This document shows, one piece after another, positions 8,466-16,656 of a DNA stretch of 64,000 bases. Numbering within the stretch: position 1 is the first letter of the stretch; each line of letters opens with the position of its first letter. Location: positions 1 through 64,000 of IMG/VR virus record IMGVR_UViG_3300035070_003528; one strand, given 5' to 3'. Under the pieces are notes generated by a model. The model searched no databases, had not been told where the DNA came from, and saw only the letters and a list, made by a program, of their open reading frames with translations. The translations under genes were made by a program, and so were the position numbers. The DNA is from a virus.

Positions 8466-8864
8466 CTACGCAATCACATCGCTGAGCACAGTCGTGCCGG
8501 TCAATTGAGTTACAGGCACATTACGTTGACCCTGTACTTCAAAAATAACCGTAGCAACTGTGCTGCCCCCAGTATTGTCGTAAGACAGACGATACCAAGT
8601 TGCGCTAGATTGCAGCGGCATACCCCGAACAACCAGTTGAGATGCAACGGGCGCAATACTCAAACCAACTTGTTCAAAGGTGCCATTAGATGCAGCACTG
8701 CGCTCGATGTTAAATACCGTCTGTGCAGAGTTTGCCACAGCCAGTACGTTCAGCCAACGACCAGTCGCGCCAATGTTAAAAGGATTACTGGAACCCCCGT
8801 CTGCGAAAGTTACACCAGACAGAGCCACAGCATATTGGATAGCACTACCATTCATTCCATTCAT
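8466..8864 (-). CDS. Head decoration-like or minor structural protein
   Basis: 132 residues, Ser/Thr/Ala/Val-rich, beta-strand-rich and without charge clusters; ends TVLSDVIA. It directly follows the major capsid gene, where siphoviruses often encode capsid decoration proteins. No family recognised; assignment is positional. Confidence 0.5.
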   Translation of the reverse strand: MNGMNGSAIQYAVALSGVTFADGGSSNPFNIGATGRWLNVLAVANSAQTVFNIERSAASNGTFEQVGLSIAPVASQLVVRGMPLQSSATWYRLSYDNTGGSTVATVIFEVQGQRNVPVTQLTGTTVLSDVIA

Positions 8865-8876
8865 TTCATTATCTCC

Positions 8877-10337
8877 TTATGCGCTAACCTTTTGGGCCTT
8901 GAATCTCCAAGGCTCTACAACTGCACCACCTAACCGGCGACGCATGAATAGCGCAACTTTGTTTTGACCAGTCGTGGTAGCATCCATTACTCGTTCCACC
9001 GTCATACCTACACGGTCTGCGATAACATAACCATTGAAATTACCAAAGATCAATGGATATTTATTTACGCCAACGGCCGGAATCGATTCCGATTCGTAGA
9101 ATGGATAACCCAATACGGTCGCAGGTTCACCAGCGCGGATAGCCGGTTCCCAAAGGTATTGACCAGTCGTGTCTTTCAGCTTGCGGATTGCGGCGTGTGT
9201 ACTACGAGTACCCATCAGAATAGCACCGTTGCGATACTGTTGAGGAAGCGAGTAAACCAAGTCAATCAAACCGTCTGCTAACAACGTGCTGGATGCCCCA
9301 GAATTAACTACTGCTACACCAGTTACAGGGATTTCTTCTGCGCCGGATCGTGCGCCCAAAATACCGTAAGGAACGTTCCCGCCCGTACCGGTGATGAAGC
9401 GAACATCTTCGTCGATACCAGCGGCTTCACCAAACAACTCGGCCATCATCTGAATCATGTTAAAAGCACTGTCTTCTAACTGATTCCGGCTCAAGTCAAC
9501 TCGCGCCATCGTGGTGTGAATCGGAATACGTTCCATACCAAATGTCGGATTAGTCAAAGCGGCAGATGCGTCAGATGGATTTTCATCAATCCAGGTCACA
9601 GTCACAGCAGAGGTATAACGATCATCCCCGCCCAACAACTTGGGCCATTCAATAGCATCACGATTGGTCGTAACCTTTCGTGCGTATCGGCGAACAACAC
9701 CAGTGTCAGCGATTTTCTTCACCATCTGCGCCCGATAATCTTCCGGCACTAGATAACCACCAAGTTCACCAGTTGATTCGGCAATAGTAGCTTTGACGGT
9801 CTTGTAATCAATACCATCACGTACGTCTTGTTCAATTTGTTCCGGCAACATGATCATCGTCTTCAACAGATTTTCTTCATTGCCACTCACGCGACCAGTA
9901 CGCACGTATTTCACAAACGCACTTTGCTGGTCAACTCGTTTTTGCTGATAATCACTCCCATACAGGTCTTTGATAAGAGCAGTCGTTGCATCTTTGTCAG
10001 TACCGAATTTCGTAACATACACATTTTTTGTCGTGTTGTTTTGTTCAACATTTTCTTCGGTCGTTTCAAAGGGCAAACGAGCAGCAGTTTTAACCACAGG
10101 TTCAGAAACTTCTTTACTCTCGAACTCAACGGCCGTAGCTGCATCAACAGCCTGTAGCGATTTGATTTGAGAGGTATAGGTTTCAACCTGAGATTGATAA
10201 CTAGCAGCGCGTTCTTGCAGTTTTGCTACTTCATCCATTTTACCGTCAGAGAGTGCAGTATTGGCCTCAGCCAAGACCGTCTTCACAGTCCCTAGCAATT
10301 CGGCTCGTTTTGCAATCAATTCTTTCAGATTCATCAT
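8877..10337 (-). CDS. HK97-fold major capsid protein
   Basis: 486 residues. Residues 1-70 form a helical, coiled-coil scaffold-like delta domain (LKELIAKRAELLGTVK). The capsid domain runs from about 190 (GGYLVPEDYR) to the end, with N-arm, E-loop, P-domain and A-domain signatures usual for the HK97 family, including FITGTG and a late MRRRLGG stretch. Length is typical for a capsid that carries its scaffold and is cleaved by the protease encoded just upstream. AGGAG precedes tandem ATGs. Confidence 0.92.
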   Translation of the reverse strand: MMNLKELIAKRAELLGTVKTVLAEANTALSDGKMDEVAKLQERAASYQSQVETYTSQIKSLQAVDAATAVEFESKEVSEPVVKTAARLPFETTEENVEQNNTTKNVYVTKFGTDKDATTALIKDLYGSDYQQKRVDQQSAFVKYVRTGRVSGNEENLLKTMIMLPEQIEQDVRDGIDYKTVKATIAESTGELGGYLVPEDYRAQMVKKIADTGVVRRYARKVTTNRDAIEWPKLLGGDDRYTSAVTVTWIDENPSDASAALTNPTFGMERIPIHTTMARVDLSRNQLEDSAFNMIQMMAELFGEAAGIDEDVRFITGTGGNVPYGILGARSGAEEIPVTGVAVVNSGASSTLLADGLIDLVYSLPQQYRNGAILMGTRSTHAAIRKLKDTTGQYLWEPAIRAGEPATVLGYPFYESESIPAVGVNKYPLIFGNFNGYVIADRVGMTVERVMDATTTGQNKVALFMRRRLGGAVVEPWRFKAQKVSA

Positions 10338-10347
10338 TTTCTCCTAA

Positions 10348-11223
10348 CTAAATTTCTAAAGTAATTTCTGTCAATCGGGCTTCCAGTTCCTGCTGTTTTA
10401 ACTCCCGTCCTAGACGTTCCTTCTCGGAACCGTTGTCATCATCGGTCGATTCAACTTCTAGTTCAGGAAGTCCCGCTGATTTATAATGTTTATTCAACTC
10501 CGCAATTGGAGTATCTACCATTCGGTATTCTGCTGGGCGATGTGTCCCAGTCATCTCCACCATAGGCCATCTAGTGATCTCACCAGATTTCGTAACTCGT
10601 TTGGCCGCTGACAACACACCAGACGATGGATATAGCATCCGTTTCTCAATAAGTGGCTTAACCAGCTTTTTATATGCCTCGTGTTCAGTGATCTTAGCCT
10701 TAAACCACATACCAACTTCATCTTCTTCCATTTCAGTGACTCGACCAATCACGGTGGATTTAATCGTTCCGTCCATGCCGTGGTCAAACAAAAATGGAAT
10801 TGCGCCCATGCCATCGAAAACGCTTTTAATCTCGGCTGTTTTTTGCGTGAAATACTCTCCGTGGTAATCCTTATTTTCAGAATCTCCCCACAGAATTCCG
10901 TATGCACCAATTTCATCATCACCAATGGCTTTAATAGCAGTTAGAAACGAGGCGTACTTTGTTTCATACCCAGCCACTCGCTTGACCTTTTCCCATTGAT
11001 TAACATCGGAAATTTCAACATCTTCTCCATCACGAGAATACGGAACTTTCCACAAATCCTTGTCCTTCTGGGCAATGACATAAGTCGGAAACGTTTCTAC
11101 AATCCAGCCACTATAGCCAAATTTTTCTTCCCACTCGTGCCGAACGTCAGAAATCATTGCGTCGAACGAAATCTCGTCAATTGATTCTGTTTGAACATCT
11201 TCTAATTCAGGTTCTTCATCCAT
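10348..11223 (-). CDS. HK97-type prohead protease
   Basis: 291 residues. Catalytic-type His in FLFDHGMDG (near 145) and Ser in YPSSGVL (near 201) fit the herpesvirus-protease-like prohead maturation protease, which cuts the capsid delta domain. The first 100 residues are an acidic extension with a TYVIAQKDKD-type strand region, and the C-terminus is a charged helix that could be scaffold-like. First gene of the head operon, preceded by a promoter-terminator leader at 11,251-11,340. Confidence 0.8.
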   Translation of the reverse strand: MDEEPELEDVQTESIDEISFDAMISDVRHEWEEKFGYSGWIVETFPTYVIAQKDKDLWKVPYSRDGEDVEISDVNQWEKVKRVAGYETKYASFLTAIKAIGDDEIGAYGILWGDSENKDYHGEYFTQKTAEIKSVFDGMGAIPFLFDHGMDGTIKSTVIGRVTEMEEDEVGMWFKAKITEHEAYKKLVKPLIEKRMLYPSSGVLSAAKRVTKSGEITRWPMVEMTGTHRPAEYRMVDTPIAELNKHYKSAGLPELEVESTDDDNGSEKERLGRELKQQELEARLTEITLEI

Positions 11224-11250
11224 AATTTCGCATAGCCTAAGTAATTAAAC

Positions 11251-11288
11251 AAAAAAAGAGCGACAAGCCAATTAAGACCTGTCGCTCT
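11251..11288 (-). terminator. Terminator or attenuator in the leader of the head operon
   Basis: On the minus strand AGAGCGACA / TGTCGCTCT, 9-bp stem, followed by seven Ts. It lies about 20 bases after the predicted start of transcription from 11,312-11,340 and 28 bases before the protease ATG. Confidence 0.8.
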
Positions 11289-11311
11289 GGGCGATCTAAA
11301 TATTCGTTTTT

Positions 11312-11340
11312 ATTTTATGTTATCCTGCCCCGCTTGTCAA
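11312..11340 (-). promoter_or_regulatory. Near-consensus sigma70-type promoter of the head operon
   Basis: TTGACA (11340-11335), 17-base spacer, TAAAAT (11317-11312). The -35 box overlaps the stop codon of the 40-residue membrane protein. Confidence 0.75.
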
Positions 11341-11459
11341 GGACGGTGTTTAAAAAACAACCAACCGCCAACTCCGAGGCCGATAACCAGCAAAATAGTA
11401 CCACAAACTTGTACTGCATTATCTATCAATAACCCAAATAATCCGATGTCACTTCCCAT
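11337..11459 (-). CDS. Micro-membrane protein, 40 residues
   Basis: One hydrophobic helix at about 20-36 (GTILLVIGLGVGG) and a short basic tail (FKHRP). TAGGAG ribosome binding site six bases before the ATG. Function unknown; one of at least eight tiny membrane proteins in this window. Confidence 0.6.
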   Translation of the reverse strand: MGSDIGLFGLLIDNAVQVCGTILLVIGLGVGGWLFFKHRP

Positions 11460-11467
11460 AATTTCTC

Positions 11468-12334
11468 CTACGCTAATAAACCTTCTAACAAAGGCGTTTG
11501 CCAGTCGTAAGAAGATTTAAATAACGTCATATTGCCATCCATGTCCAGGTATTTAGAAAATAACCCGTGTTCGTATAAATCTGCATTAATCCAATCGCGT
11601 TTCTTTAACTGATTATAGAAATAAGCACCATACGCGAATTGATTCAAATTGTCTACTTCATGCAATCTGTCAAACATGTACGTGTATACAGGTTCCATAT
11701 CAATTGGTTCACCAAATCCAATCGCTTGATACGGTAGGACAACAAAGTATTCAACAACATCACGATATTCATTAGCAATGTTTAGCATAGTGTCCACGTC
11801 GTTAATACTCATTGGAATAAAATGAAGATTAAGTTTTGTGATGCCGCATAGCTTTTTAATCGCAACTCGCCAGTATTTCTCTAAATGAGCATGGGTAGTA
11901 ACAGCAACTCCGCCAGCATATTCTTCTGTAGCATCGAGAACTGTATTAGACAAATGCATTCCGTTCGTTGTGTAATTAGGCATGATACCCAATCCGCGAA
12001 TTGTTTTCATGAACTCAGGGAAATCTGGATGCATCGTTGGTTCACCAGCCCCACCAATCGCAATCTGGAACGGCCGTTCATTCATGCTCATCGAACCGAA
12101 ATACTGCGTTGCCTTGCCGACTACATTGTCATAATTCTTCCCCCGTGGTGTTGAGCTAATATAGCAATACTGACACCTACCGGCGCATAGGCTATTTATT
12201 GCCACATCGTAGAGTTCTGGATACTGCAACTCAGTATAGTCATTACTATCACAGATTCTCCAATGAACAGTTTTCCCGCTTGGGGAGAACAATGCCGCAT
12301 AATTGCTATCACTAAATACACGTTTTCTAACCAT
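11468..12334 (-). CDS. Radical SAM protein
   Basis: About 288 residues from the ATG at 12334, which overlaps the stop of the upstream gene. The iron-sulphur cluster motif CAGRCQYC (CxxxCxxC) is near residue 50; GGAGEPTMHPDF and the NYTTNG segment are standard SAM-barrel features. Short C-terminal region with no second Cys cluster, so it resembles stand-alone modification enzymes rather than SPASM proteins. Its partner gene upstream begins with an Asn-Ser-Ser-Ser motif, making that protein a possible substrate. Reaction unknown. Confidence 0.85.
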   Translation of the reverse strand: MVRKRVFSDSNYAALFSPSGKTVHWRICDSNDYTELQYPELYDVAINSLCAGRCQYCYISSTPRGKNYDNVVGKATQYFGSMSMNERPFQIAIGGAGEPTMHPDFPEFMKTIRGLGIMPNYTTNGMHLSNTVLDATEEYAGGVAVTTHAHLEKYWRVAIKKLCGITKLNLHFIPMSINDVDTMLNIANEYRDVVEYFVVLPYQAIGFGEPIDMEPVYTYMFDRLHEVDNLNQFAYGAYFYNQLKKRDWINADLYEHGLFSKYLDMDGNMTLFKSSYDWQTPLLEGLLA

Positions 12335-12800
12335 CGTATGATGCCTCGTGGGAAAACAATCGCTCAACAAGTTTGCCTATTTCGGTAGGAGCACCGTCTT
12401 TGAGAGAAATCAAATACGATGATTCACGATATTCATAATCATTCTCGAAAAAATCATCTGTAATAATTCCTTCTTTAACCAGACCAAGACCAATATCAAT
12501 AATTCGCTTACGTTGATCAGCACTATATGGTTCATCAAAGATAGTTCCGTAATGCGACATAATAGTTGCGGCATCATCTTCATCCATCTCTTCAAAATAC
12601 TCGTCGATATATTCCAGCTTGCTCATATCTTTTACTACTACAATATCAAATACATCACGAGACTTCTTTTCTGTTCCAAAGTGCTTCAATAATTCATCAA
12701 TGAAATTGTGCATGGTATCCGGCGAACTCGCCATACTGTACACAACTGACGAACTGTTTGTAATAATGTCTGTGCTAAACGGTTTAATAACAATGTTCAT
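12327..12800 (-). CDS. Unknown protein with N-terminal TNSSS motif, next to radical SAM gene
   Basis: 157 residues, strongly acidic. The N-terminus FSTDIITNSSSVVYS resembles a short motif (F.T.F.TNSSSSSF) that I recall at the start of otherwise unrelated hypothetical proteins. The rest is helical with an acidic cluster EEMDEDDAA. It overlaps the start of the radical SAM gene by 8 bases, so the two are co-translated. The motif could be a recognition or modification tag; this is speculative. Confidence 0.6.
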   Translation of the reverse strand: MNIVIKPFSTDIITNSSSVVYSMASSPDTMHNFIDELLKHFGTEKKSRDVFDIVVVKDMSKLEYIDEYFEEMDEDDAATIMSHYGTIFDEPYSADQRKRIIDIGLGLVKEGIITDDFFENDYEYRESSYLISLKDGAPTEIGKLVERLFSHEASYDG

Positions 12801-12820
12801 TTATCTTATCCTTTTGTAAA

Positions 12821-12991
12821 TTATTTAACTTCTTCTGGCATATTATCAAACAAAATCAATAACAAGCCGCAACTACCAAATAAAAACATCAGCACTTGCC
12901 AATACGCGCTTGCACCAATTGTCCACAATGTCGTACCAATCAGCAACGCCATACAAAACATGCCGATACCGGTTTTTGTGTTAATACTCAT
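12821..12991 (-). CDS. Micro-membrane protein, 56 residues
   Basis: Two hydrophobic segments (about 10-25 and 33-48) with a Glu-rich C-terminus (MPEEVK). Its start overlaps the stop of the next upstream micro-protein, so it is coupled. Function unknown. Confidence 0.55.
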   Translation of the reverse strand: MSINTKTGIGMFCMALLIGTTLWTIGASAYWQVLMFLFGSCGLLLILFDNMPEEVK

Positions 12992-13118
12992 CATTTAAAA
13001 CAGTTAGAATGCCTAACAATAGTAACATACTACAGATACATAATACAAATGGGTGTTGAAAAAAATAGCCAAACGCAACGGCCGTTATTATCATTGGTAA
13101 TCCAGCGATTCGTTTCAT
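12981..13118 (-). CDS. Micro-membrane protein, 45 residues
   Basis: Two hydrophobic stretches and an acidic tail (NDEY). ATG at 13118 overlaps the stop of the RNA ligase gene as ATGA. The palindrome ACGGCCGT lies in its coding sequence (Thr-Ala-Val). Function unknown. Confidence 0.55.
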   Translation of the reverse strand: MKRIAGLPMIITAVAFGYFFQHPFVLCICSMLLLLGILTVLNDEY

Positions 13119-14194
13119 AAACATTCCTGCCCCACATATTTCATAACCATACTTGACGCATTTTTACCATCGACCATTGCAAACAAAGCCCCACTATAAC
13201 GGTGTTCTTTTACTGCGACAGCGAATTCCTTCCTGCTCGTTTTTGGCGCAGCGTCATATGCTCGAACTATTTCCTGTGTAATATCATTAGAAACAGTATT
13301 GAATTCGTCGTACCATTCCTCTATTTGCTGAATGAATTCATCTGGAATATCAGGCATGTCTTTGCCATTTTTCCACATTTCATATGCGTTTTTTTTGCTA
13401 ATATTATTAATGATTTTATGTAACCACACATAATCATCGCCTTTTACTTTAAATCTCTGCCCGTTGCTATATAGCAAAACATATCCCTCTTGCTCTGTGC
13501 CAACTAATTCGTTAGCAGCGCAAATCACTTCCTCGTAACTGTTGAGTTCGTAAACAACCGGCGTACTAAACCCCATGTATGTCGCAAACTCTTTAACAGT
13601 TGAAAAGGGTAGTTCATCACCAGTATATCTGTCAAAAATAGCCAATAAAACCAAATCGGTTCTATCTCCATAGTTAACAACTATCGGAGACAATTCTTTA
13701 TTCTCTGGGTAAATTATTTCAAATAACAGAGTCCATGTATATGGTATCTCGTCTACATAGAAATATATATTCAAATAATTCGTTGCCCAAGCGGCCTGAT
13801 TGGAAAAAAATGAGCCACGAGTAGCAATTTTGTGTTCACCGTCTTGTCGATACAAAATACCAAGACTGCCATCAACTTTCTCAAATACATTCACGAGATG
13901 AGTACCGTTTCTTGGTAATGCAACAGATTCGCCACTTGCTCCATATTGCTGACCGTAATTAAAGAATTTTGGAAATGGTTGCGCAACTATCTCTCCAGTT
14001 GTCTTGTCAATAATCAATCCACGACAAACTCGCTCGTATGCATTCCATTCGTTAGCCCATTGCGCTTCATGAGTGTAGCTAAACAAAACCAAGCTGCCAT
14101 TGTGATCTGTTTTAATTCGGCCGTATTTTGTCCAGTCAGTTTCTCCGGCTAATAACGCATCTCTTATTTCTAAAGCGGTGTCGATTAATCTCAT
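13115..14194 (-). CDS. T4 Rnl1-like RNA ligase
   Basis: 359 residues. Nucleotidyltransferase motifs are in order: motif I KVDGS (Lys106 is the expected AMP-accepting lysine), ERVCRGLIID upstream, motif IIIa FEIIYP (159-164), motif IV EGYVL (236-240) and motif V FKVKG (248-252). ATP-dependent RNA ligases of this type repair tRNAs cut by host anticodon nucleases. No polynucleotide kinase/phosphatase is seen nearby, but a tRNA-Leu gene lies 2.4 kb downstream in the same direction. Confidence 0.85.
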   Translation of the reverse strand: MRLIDTALEIRDALLAGETDWTKYGRIKTDHNGSLVLFSYTHEAQWANEWNAYERVCRGLIIDKTTGEIVAQPFPKFFNYGQQYGASGESVALPRNGTHLVNVFEKVDGSLGILYRQDGEHKIATRGSFFSNQAAWATNYLNIYFYVDEIPYTWTLLFEIIYPENKELSPIVVNYGDRTDLVLLAIFDRYTGDELPFSTVKEFATYMGFSTPVVYELNSYEEVICAANELVGTEQEGYVLLYSNGQRFKVKGDDYVWLHKIINNISKKNAYEMWKNGKDMPDIPDEFIQQIEEWYDEFNTVSNDITQEIVRAYDAAPKTSRKEFAVAVKEHRYSGALFAMVDGKNASSMVMKYVGQECL

Positions 14195-14203
14195 TAAAAA
14201 TCC

Positions 14204-14506
14204 TTACATAAATAACGTAACAACATAACCAGTCGCTACAACAAAAACTGGGCGTAATAAACTAGACACTATATTTACAACTCCATCCTCTGTACTCGCT
14301 TTTTTACTGGAATCAGTTTTCGGTGTTTCGGTTGTAAGCATCCCAATTAACAACGCAATACCAATGGCAACTGGTATCGTTAATTCAGGGACATTAAAAT
14401 AAGGAATAACAAACCATCCCCACAATTTAACGAATGCCCAACCGTTCAAAAGCGCACTCGCAAATATAATTGATACATACAATATAAACAATCCAACGTA
14501 TTTCAT
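14204..14506 (-). CDS. Small membrane protein, three spans
   Basis: 100 residues with hydrophobic segments at about 3-25, 30-60 and 78-98, separated by a polar Lys/Ser/Thr loop (TPKTDSSKK). Good AGGAG spacing. Could be a second holin or superinfection-exclusion protein; nothing decides. Confidence 0.55.
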   Translation of the reverse strand: MKYVGLFILYVSIIFASALLNGWAFVKLWGWFVIPYFNVPELTIPVAIGIALLIGMLTTETPKTDSSKKASTEDGVVNIVSSLLRPVFVVATGYVVTLFM

Positions 14507-14515
14507 AACAATCTC

Positions 14516-14791
14516 CTACCAACGCTCGTGATAATTTGTTAACTCTTGGACGAATTTATCAAACTCAATTTCCATAATATCAAAGTAATCCCAAGTGAAT
14601 CGTTTTGCGAAATACTTATTCCCACTCTTGACTAATGTCCATGTATTAAAACCTGGACTTAACCAACCTTCTGTCCATACAGACATCAACGGATCGATTG
14701 TATTTCGCTCTTTATCAGTCCACGCTCCATCGTATACATGGCTAATTCCATTTGGTTCCATATTTTTCATAAACAAAGATGCAATATTCAT
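14516..14791 (-). CDS. Unknown small protein
   Basis: 91 residues, Trp-rich and acidic at the C-terminus (EIEFDKFVQELTN). AAGGAG eight bases before the ATG. No recognised family. It is the first gene after the long non-coding stretch 14,792-15,228, so its promoter should lie there. Confidence 0.5.
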   Translation of the reverse strand: MNIASLFMKNMEPNGISHVYDGAWTDKERNTIDPLMSVWTEGWLSPGFNTWTLVKSGNKYFAKRFTWDYFDIMEIEFDKFVQELTNYHERW

Positions 14792-15228
14792 AACAATCTC
14801 CTTAAGTAATTTCGATTATTATATAACATAAATTAATTCGTCACAATGGTAATAAAGTGCTATGTCTTGACTACTGTATAGATTTGTAGATAATGTAAGT
14901 ATGATCCAAAACTAACTAATGTAGTTCAGTATTAGGTAACGGCCGTGGTTGTTACTGTGCTGGACAGAATGTGAATGTGAGATCAACTAGGCTAACACAG
15001 GTTGGCCTTTTTTATTTCTATATACTATTCTTTCATTATTTATAGGAATTATTTTTGTTACTAAAAGTCATTTACTGTCGTTGATAAGTGCGTGCGTGTG
15101 CCTTTTTGACTGTGATGCACAGACTGTGACTGGTTGCAACTGCTGTCGCTAAGAAATATGTGATAACTGTGTGGATTTGTGACAAAAATATGTGTTGTGT
15201 GTTAAAAAACGAGGTGCTGTTCCAACGC
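14792..15228. other. Non-coding region with terminated-RNA candidate and TGTG-rich stretch
   Basis: No credible gene on either strand. It contains ACGGCCGTGGTTGTT at 14,939, resembling the promoter region at 4,270, then a terminator at 14,989-15,014. From 15,090 to 15,215 the plus strand is rich in TGTG and ACTGTG words, with TGTGATAA and TGTGGATT resembling degenerate DnaA boxes. An origin or regulatory region is possible but unproven. Confidence 0.4.
14989..15014 (+). terminator. Intrinsic terminator
   Basis: AGGCTAAC / GTTGGCCT, 8-bp stem with one G-T pair and tetraloop ACAG, followed by six Ts. It ends a possible short RNA starting near 14,960. Confidence 0.75.
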
Positions 15229-15246
15229 AAAAAACCGGCTACCCGG
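15229..15246 (-). terminator. Small intrinsic terminator
   Basis: On the minus strand CCGG GTAG CCGG followed by six Ts, 24 bases after the stop of the 15,270-16,085 gene. The stem is short, so strength is uncertain. Confidence 0.5.
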
Positions 15247-15269
15247 CAATCAACTTAAGCAAATCAGTG

Positions 15270-16085
15270 TTATTCTAGTTTATATCGCCAGTTCCCTTTA
15301 TTCACTTCGCCCCAGTTGATTTCACTAACAAGCACACGGCTGTGTTGATTCTTTGCCAGCTTAACCAATTCGATTTCCATGTCGTTTGCTACTGTGACAA
15401 ACATGCGTTCGTGCTCTTCAATCGCTGCCTGTAGCGTATCGGCCGTCGGGTTTAGGTGACGAGTACGATTAACAACTTCTTTATGAATCGCAATTAAATC
15501 ACTTGGCTTGCCACTGATGACAAAGATGTGGTTATAAACATCGATGTATTCGCCATCTTCTTCAACTTCTTCCACGGTTCGTTGGTAGCCACCTGTCACA
15601 CGCGAGTTAGGCGGAGTAGCGAAAGTGGCATCGACCCACTGTGCAGTCATGTCGCTCATGCACAGAATGATGTCACCATCTTGCGGCTCAATAACGCACA
15701 GAATAACTAATGTTCCATCAGGTTGCGGAATACGCATCACTCGTTCGATACCATGTTCACGGCGCAGTTTGTTGCAATCATTGTCATCGCCAACAACCTG
15801 GACAACGGTTCCGGTTTTGAAGTGCGCCATTGTATCAACAATGATATTGAACTTATCCATGCGGAATTGTCTACTACAGGACTCGCATTCATTTTTGTTC
15901 TTACAGCGATAAGTCCAGTGTTCAAACGTTCGCGTGGCATTGTTTAGCTTATAACTAGGAAACCAGCACCACGCTACCGGACTGGACATCATGTCGGCAA
16001 TTACACCAGCGCGATGACCCTCGGCTTCCGCTAAGAATGCGCCAAGGTTAAATGAATTTTGTTCAAATACTTTTTGATCTAACAT
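15270..16085 (-). CDS. Unknown protein with Cys cluster
   Basis: 271 residues starting MLDQKVFEQNSFNLG. A CKNKNECESC cluster near residue 60 may bind zinc. The centre is beta-rich, with VVQVVGDDNDC and CVIEPQDGDIILC segments; the C-terminus is helical. The N-terminal layout (FNLGAFLAEAEG) loosely resembles that of the 1,291-2,100 protein (FDLEAFLDEATK), so the two may be distant relatives. No family recognised. Confidence 0.55.
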   Translation of the reverse strand: MLDQKVFEQNSFNLGAFLAEAEGHRAGVIADMMSSPVAWCWFPSYKLNNATRTFEHWTYRCKNKNECESCSRQFRMDKFNIIVDTMAHFKTGTVVQVVGDDNDCNKLRREHGIERVMRIPQPDGTLVILCVIEPQDGDIILCMSDMTAQWVDATFATPPNSRVTGGYQRTVEEVEEDGEYIDVYNHIFVISGKPSDLIAIHKEVVNRTRHLNPTADTLQAAIEEHERMFVTVANDMEIELVKLAKNQHSRVLVSEINWGEVNKGNWRYKLE

Positions 16086-16086
16086 A

Positions 16087-16341
16087 TTAACTCCAATCTA
16101 TTTGATCTTCACGAATCACTTCTTTAGTCACAACTTTCTTAATCGGGACTCTATTGTATTTTCGGGCAACCCGTAGCAATATCTCATCTTTTTCTCTTAG
16201 GGCTTGTTCAATTGTGTCAAAGTCAGGTAGGATGTGTCTGGACGCATGTTCTGATTCTTTCAATACTGCTTTTACTACTTTATCAATATTATCCCAATAG
16301 AATGTTGTTATTTCGATTTCTTTTATTCTTGGCGCGTTCAT
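16087..16341 (-). CDS. Unknown small protein
   Basis: 84 residues, mixed charge, helical. Start overlaps the upstream gene's stop (ATGA). Nothing specific recognised. Confidence 0.5.
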   Translation of the reverse strand: MNAPRIKEIEITTFYWDNIDKVVKAVLKESEHASRHILPDFDTIEQALREKDEILLRVARKYNRVPIKKVVTKEVIREDQIDWS

Positions 16342-16544
16342 GATTTCCTTCTCTTTCTAATCTCGCTGATTATTGTGCCAAGTTGTCCAGTTCTATGGAA
16401 TTTCCCACAATAATCACATTTGTAATATCGCTGCCCTTTTTGATAAGCGTCTGACTCATTATCATAAGCAACTTTATAAGTACAAGATCGCTGTCGCCGT
16501 CTTTTTTCTTGTGCTTGCTCAGAAAACTCACTGTACTTATTCAT
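16338..16544 (-). CDS. Small zinc-finger-like protein
   Basis: 68 residues, very basic. YKCDYCGKFHRTG supplies a CxxC pair followed by His, and an earlier Cys could complete a metal site, so a nucleic-acid-binding role is likely. It sits directly downstream of the tRNA gene. Confidence 0.55.
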   Translation of the reverse strand: MNKYSEFSEQAQEKRRRQRSCTYKVAYDNESDAYQKGQRYYKCDYCGKFHRTGQLGTIISEIRKRRKS

Positions 16545-16558
16545 AATTAACCTTTCAG

Positions 16559-16640
16559 TCGGCTAGATAGGAATCGAACCTATAAGGAATAATCCAATTG
16601 ATTTTAAGTCAATCGCGTTTGCCAATTTCGCCACTAGCCG
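16559..16640 (-). tRNA. tRNA-Leu (anticodon TAA)
   Basis: 82 nt. Acceptor CGGCTAG/CTAGCCG with discriminator A, D-arm GCG/CGC, anticodon stem ATTGA/TCAAT with loop CTTAAAA (anticodon TAA), long variable arm and T-arm ATAGG/CCTAT with loop TTCGATT. The long variable arm is right for Leu. CCA is not encoded. C1-G72 is an unusual first pair. Confidence 0.92.
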
Positions 16641-16656
16641 TACAAATCTATTCTCG

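Noticed and set aside
15090-15215. Replication origin with DnaA boxes
   Set aside because: The box-like words have one or more mismatches and no replication initiator lies next to them, so I list the region only as non-coding.
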